Positions 62,470-64,000 of a DNA stretch of 64,000 bases are shown here, piece by piece; the first letter of the stretch is position 1; every line of letters starts with the position of its first letter. Location of the stretch: the NCBI RefSeq assembly GCF_900583165.1, contig NZ_UTKY01000034.1, forward strand, positions 1 to 64,000. The letters run 5' to 3'. Source of the DNA: Pseudomonas viridiflava. Its GTDB lineage: Bacteria > Pseudomonadota > Gammaproteobacteria > Pseudomonadales > Pseudomonadaceae. The notes under the pieces were generated by a model. It was not told the DNA's origin, did no database searches, and saw nothing but the letters and a program-made list of their open reading frames with translations. The position numbers and the translations under genes were made by a program.

Positions 62470-64000
62470 ATGGCCTCGCCAGCCCTCTCACATTTTCTTC
62501 CCCGGTTCGGCGTTGCCGCGGCAGTGGCCAGTGCGTTAAGCCTGGCCGGTTGCCAACTCCAGAGCACCCAGGACACCCTGCCGCCGGTTGCCGGCGTGCA
62601 ACCGCTCAAAGGCCTGGCACAAAACGTGTCGGTGCGCCGCAATGCCCAAGGCATGCCGCTGATCGAAAGCAACACCTTCCACGACGCGCTGTTCAGCCTT
62701 GGTTATGTACACGCCAGTGACCGCATCACCCAGATGGTCACCCTGCGCCTGCTGGCCCAGGGCCGTCTGGCGGAAATGTCCGGCCCCGACGTACTGGATG
62801 TCGACCGTTTCATGCGGACGGTCAACCTGAAAAAGAGCGCCGGCGAGCTGTACAACGCGTCAAGCCCGCGCCTCAAGCGCTTCTTTGAAGTGTACGCGCG
62901 CGGCGTCAACGCCTACCTGTTCCGCTACCGCGACAAGCTGCCGCAAGACCTGGCCCAGACTGGCTACAAGCCTGAGTACTGGAAACCGGAAGATTCGGCA
63001 CTGTTGTTCTGCCTGCTGAATTTCAGCGAGTCGGCCAACCTGCAGGAAGAGATTGCGTCCCTGGTGCTGGCGCAAAAAGTCGGCGTCGACAAGCTTGCCT
63101 GGCTCACCCCAAGCGCGCCGGATGAAGCGATCCCAGTGGCCGAAGCCGAGAAACTCAAAGGCGTGAACCTGAGCCAAATCACTGGGCTCGCCGGGTTGGA
63201 TGCCGTCAGCCAGCAACTGAGCAGCCTCAATTCCCTGGCCGTCACCACGTCGAGCAACTGGGCCATCGGCCCGCAACGCAGCCGGAGCGGTAGAAGCTTG
63301 CTGGCAGGCGACTTGGCGGCCCAGCCGCAAGCGCCGTCGCCATGGAGCTTCGTACAGATCCGAGCGCCGAAATACCAAGCCGTCGGGGCCTCGATTGCCG
63401 GCTTGCCAACCCTGCTGTCCGGTTTCAACGGCAAGGTCGCGTGGAGCATGAGCACGGTCAAGGGCGATACCCAGGACCTGTTCCTGGAAAAAGTCCGACG
63501 CCAAGGCAACGCCCTGTACTACGAGAACAACGGTAAATGGCTACCGGCCGGCGTGCGTAACGAAACCTTCTTCGTCAAAGGCCAACGCTCAATTCGCGAA
63601 GTGGTATACGAAACCCGTCACGGCGCCCTGCTCAACAGCAGCCAGGCGCTGACCACCGGTTTGGGCCTGGCCCTGCAAACTGCCGACTTCAAGGACGACA
63701 AGAGCCTGGACGCGTTCTTCGACCTGTCCCGCGCACAAAACGCTGGCAAAGCCTCTGATGCAACCCGCGATATACGCGCCATCGCGCTGAACATGGTATT
63801 CGCCGACGCCAGCAACATCGGCTGGCAAGTCACGGGGCGCTTCCCCAACCGCCGCGAAGGCGAAGGCCTGCTGCCCTCGCCGGGTTGGGACACGCGCTTT
63901 GACTGGGACGGCTACGCCGACGCGATGCTGCACCCCTATGACCAGGACCCAGCCCAAGGCTGGATCGGCACCGCCAACCAACGCACCGCGCCGCGTGGCT
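62470..64000 (+). CDS. Penicillin acylase family lipoprotein (Ntn-hydrolase), 3' end outside window
   Basis: The frame starts at ATG 62470 (AGGAGCTTTGCC upstream) and stays open for 510 codons to the window end. It begins with a lipoprotein signal, LSLAGCQLQ (Cys near 26). The alpha-chain part follows ([38 protein letters not shown]). The beta-chain nucleophile Ser is at [13 protein letters not shown], where autocatalytic cleavage should occur. [18 protein letters not shown] is like acylases. The relatives include homoserine-lactone acylases PvdQ/QuiP/HacB and penicillin G acylase; which substrate it uses is open. The end of the gene lies outside, so completeness cannot be judged. Confidence 0.88.
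   Translation, partial: MASPALSHFLPRFGVAAAVASALSLAGCQLQSTQDTLPPVAGVQPLKGLAQNVSVRRNAQGMPLIESNTFHDALFSLGYVHASDRITQMVTLRLLAQGRLAEMSGPDVLDVDRFMRTVNLKKSAGELYNASSPRLKRFFEVYARGVNAYLFRYRDKLPQDLAQTGYKPEYWKPEDSALLFCLLNFSESANLQEEIASLVLAQKVGVDKLAWLTPSAPDEAIPVAEAEKLKGVNLSQITGLAGLDAVSQQLSSLNSLAVTTSSNWAIGPQRSRSGRSLLAGDLAAQPQAPSPWSFVQIRAPKYQAVGASIAGLPTLLSGFNGKVAWSMSTVKGDTQDLFLEKVRRQGNALYYENNGKWLPAGVRNETFFVKGQRSIREVVYETRHGALLNSSQALTTGLGLALQTADFKDDKSLDAFFDLSRAQNAGKASDATRDIRAIALNMVFADASNIGWQVTGRFPNRREGEGLLPSPGWDTRFDWDGYADAMLHPYDQDPAQGWIGTANQRTAPRG

Overview
The window reads as chromosomal DNA of a fluorescent Pseudomonas (P. fluorescens group). The grounds are the protocatechuate (pca) cluster with PcaR-type operators, P. 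fluorescens-type REP/REPIN palindromes between many genes, the braCDEFG-like liv operon, an EstIII-like esterase and many conserved Pseudomonas lipoproteins. Gene density is high and no phage or plasmid genes are seen. The only transposon trace is the 3' end of an IS3-family transposase at the left edge, which abuts half of a REP palindrome. Apart from that fragment, the only gene cut by the window is a penicillin-acylase-family lipoprotein at the right edge.

Layout. (1) 160-9240, minus strand: the beta-ketoadipate cluster pcaR-pcaK-pcaF-pcaH-pcaG-pcaT-pcaB-pcaD-pcaC. It holds the protocatechuate branch except the CoA-transferase pcaIJ, and PcaR-like sites lie upstream of pcaR, pcaK and pcaF. 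(2) 9784-15485: a small conserved protein, a PiT phosphate transporter, a 38-residue membrane protein resembling the cbb3 oxidase subunit CcoM, and a LysR regulator followed by a RidA/class V aminotransferase pair. (3) 15705-26051: RapA, an MFS carrier, a cysteine-cluster protein, an MHYT-GGDEF-EAL cyclic-di-GMP protein, a large FtsZ/tubulin-superfamily protein and a DUF2288 protein. (4) 26392-31389: high-affinity branched-chain amino acid ABC transporter livKHMGF, with a terminator after livK. (5) 31614-34049: a bufferin-type RiPP operon (DUF2282 precursor, DUF692/MNIO enzyme, DUF2063 partner, DoxX protein).

(6) 34046-41489: a LysR/SDR divergent pair (the SDR lacks the catalytic Tyr and Lys), a COG3650 lipoprotein, an FAD dehydrogenase, a cysteine-synthase-like enzyme, NhaA and a SlyB-like lipoprotein. 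(7) 41754-50021: PdxH, an OmpA lipoprotein with WWPF repeats and a histone-H1-like tail, an EstIII-like esterase, a GH50-like glycoside hydrolase, DinG and a CopD-like membrane protein. (8) 50131-53630: a secreted Gly-rich collagen-like protein, an OmpA/TSP3 lipoprotein, and a tight four-gene run with two SEC-C proteins around a LEA14-like lipoprotein. (9) 53686-61503: an iron-siderophore uptake island with a PirRS-like two-component system, divergent TonB receptor, binding protein, permease and ATPase. (10) 61597-64000: a YfcG-like glutathione transferase and the start of the acylase.

The most interesting items for follow-up are the lone tubulin-superfamily protein, the bufferin operon without a nearby ECF sigma factor, the overlooked 38-residue membrane protein with its own strong RBS and terminator, the IS end sitting inside a REP palindrome, and a REP variant with an extra loop block that recurs at three places. 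All identifications come from reading the sequence; no database search was run.
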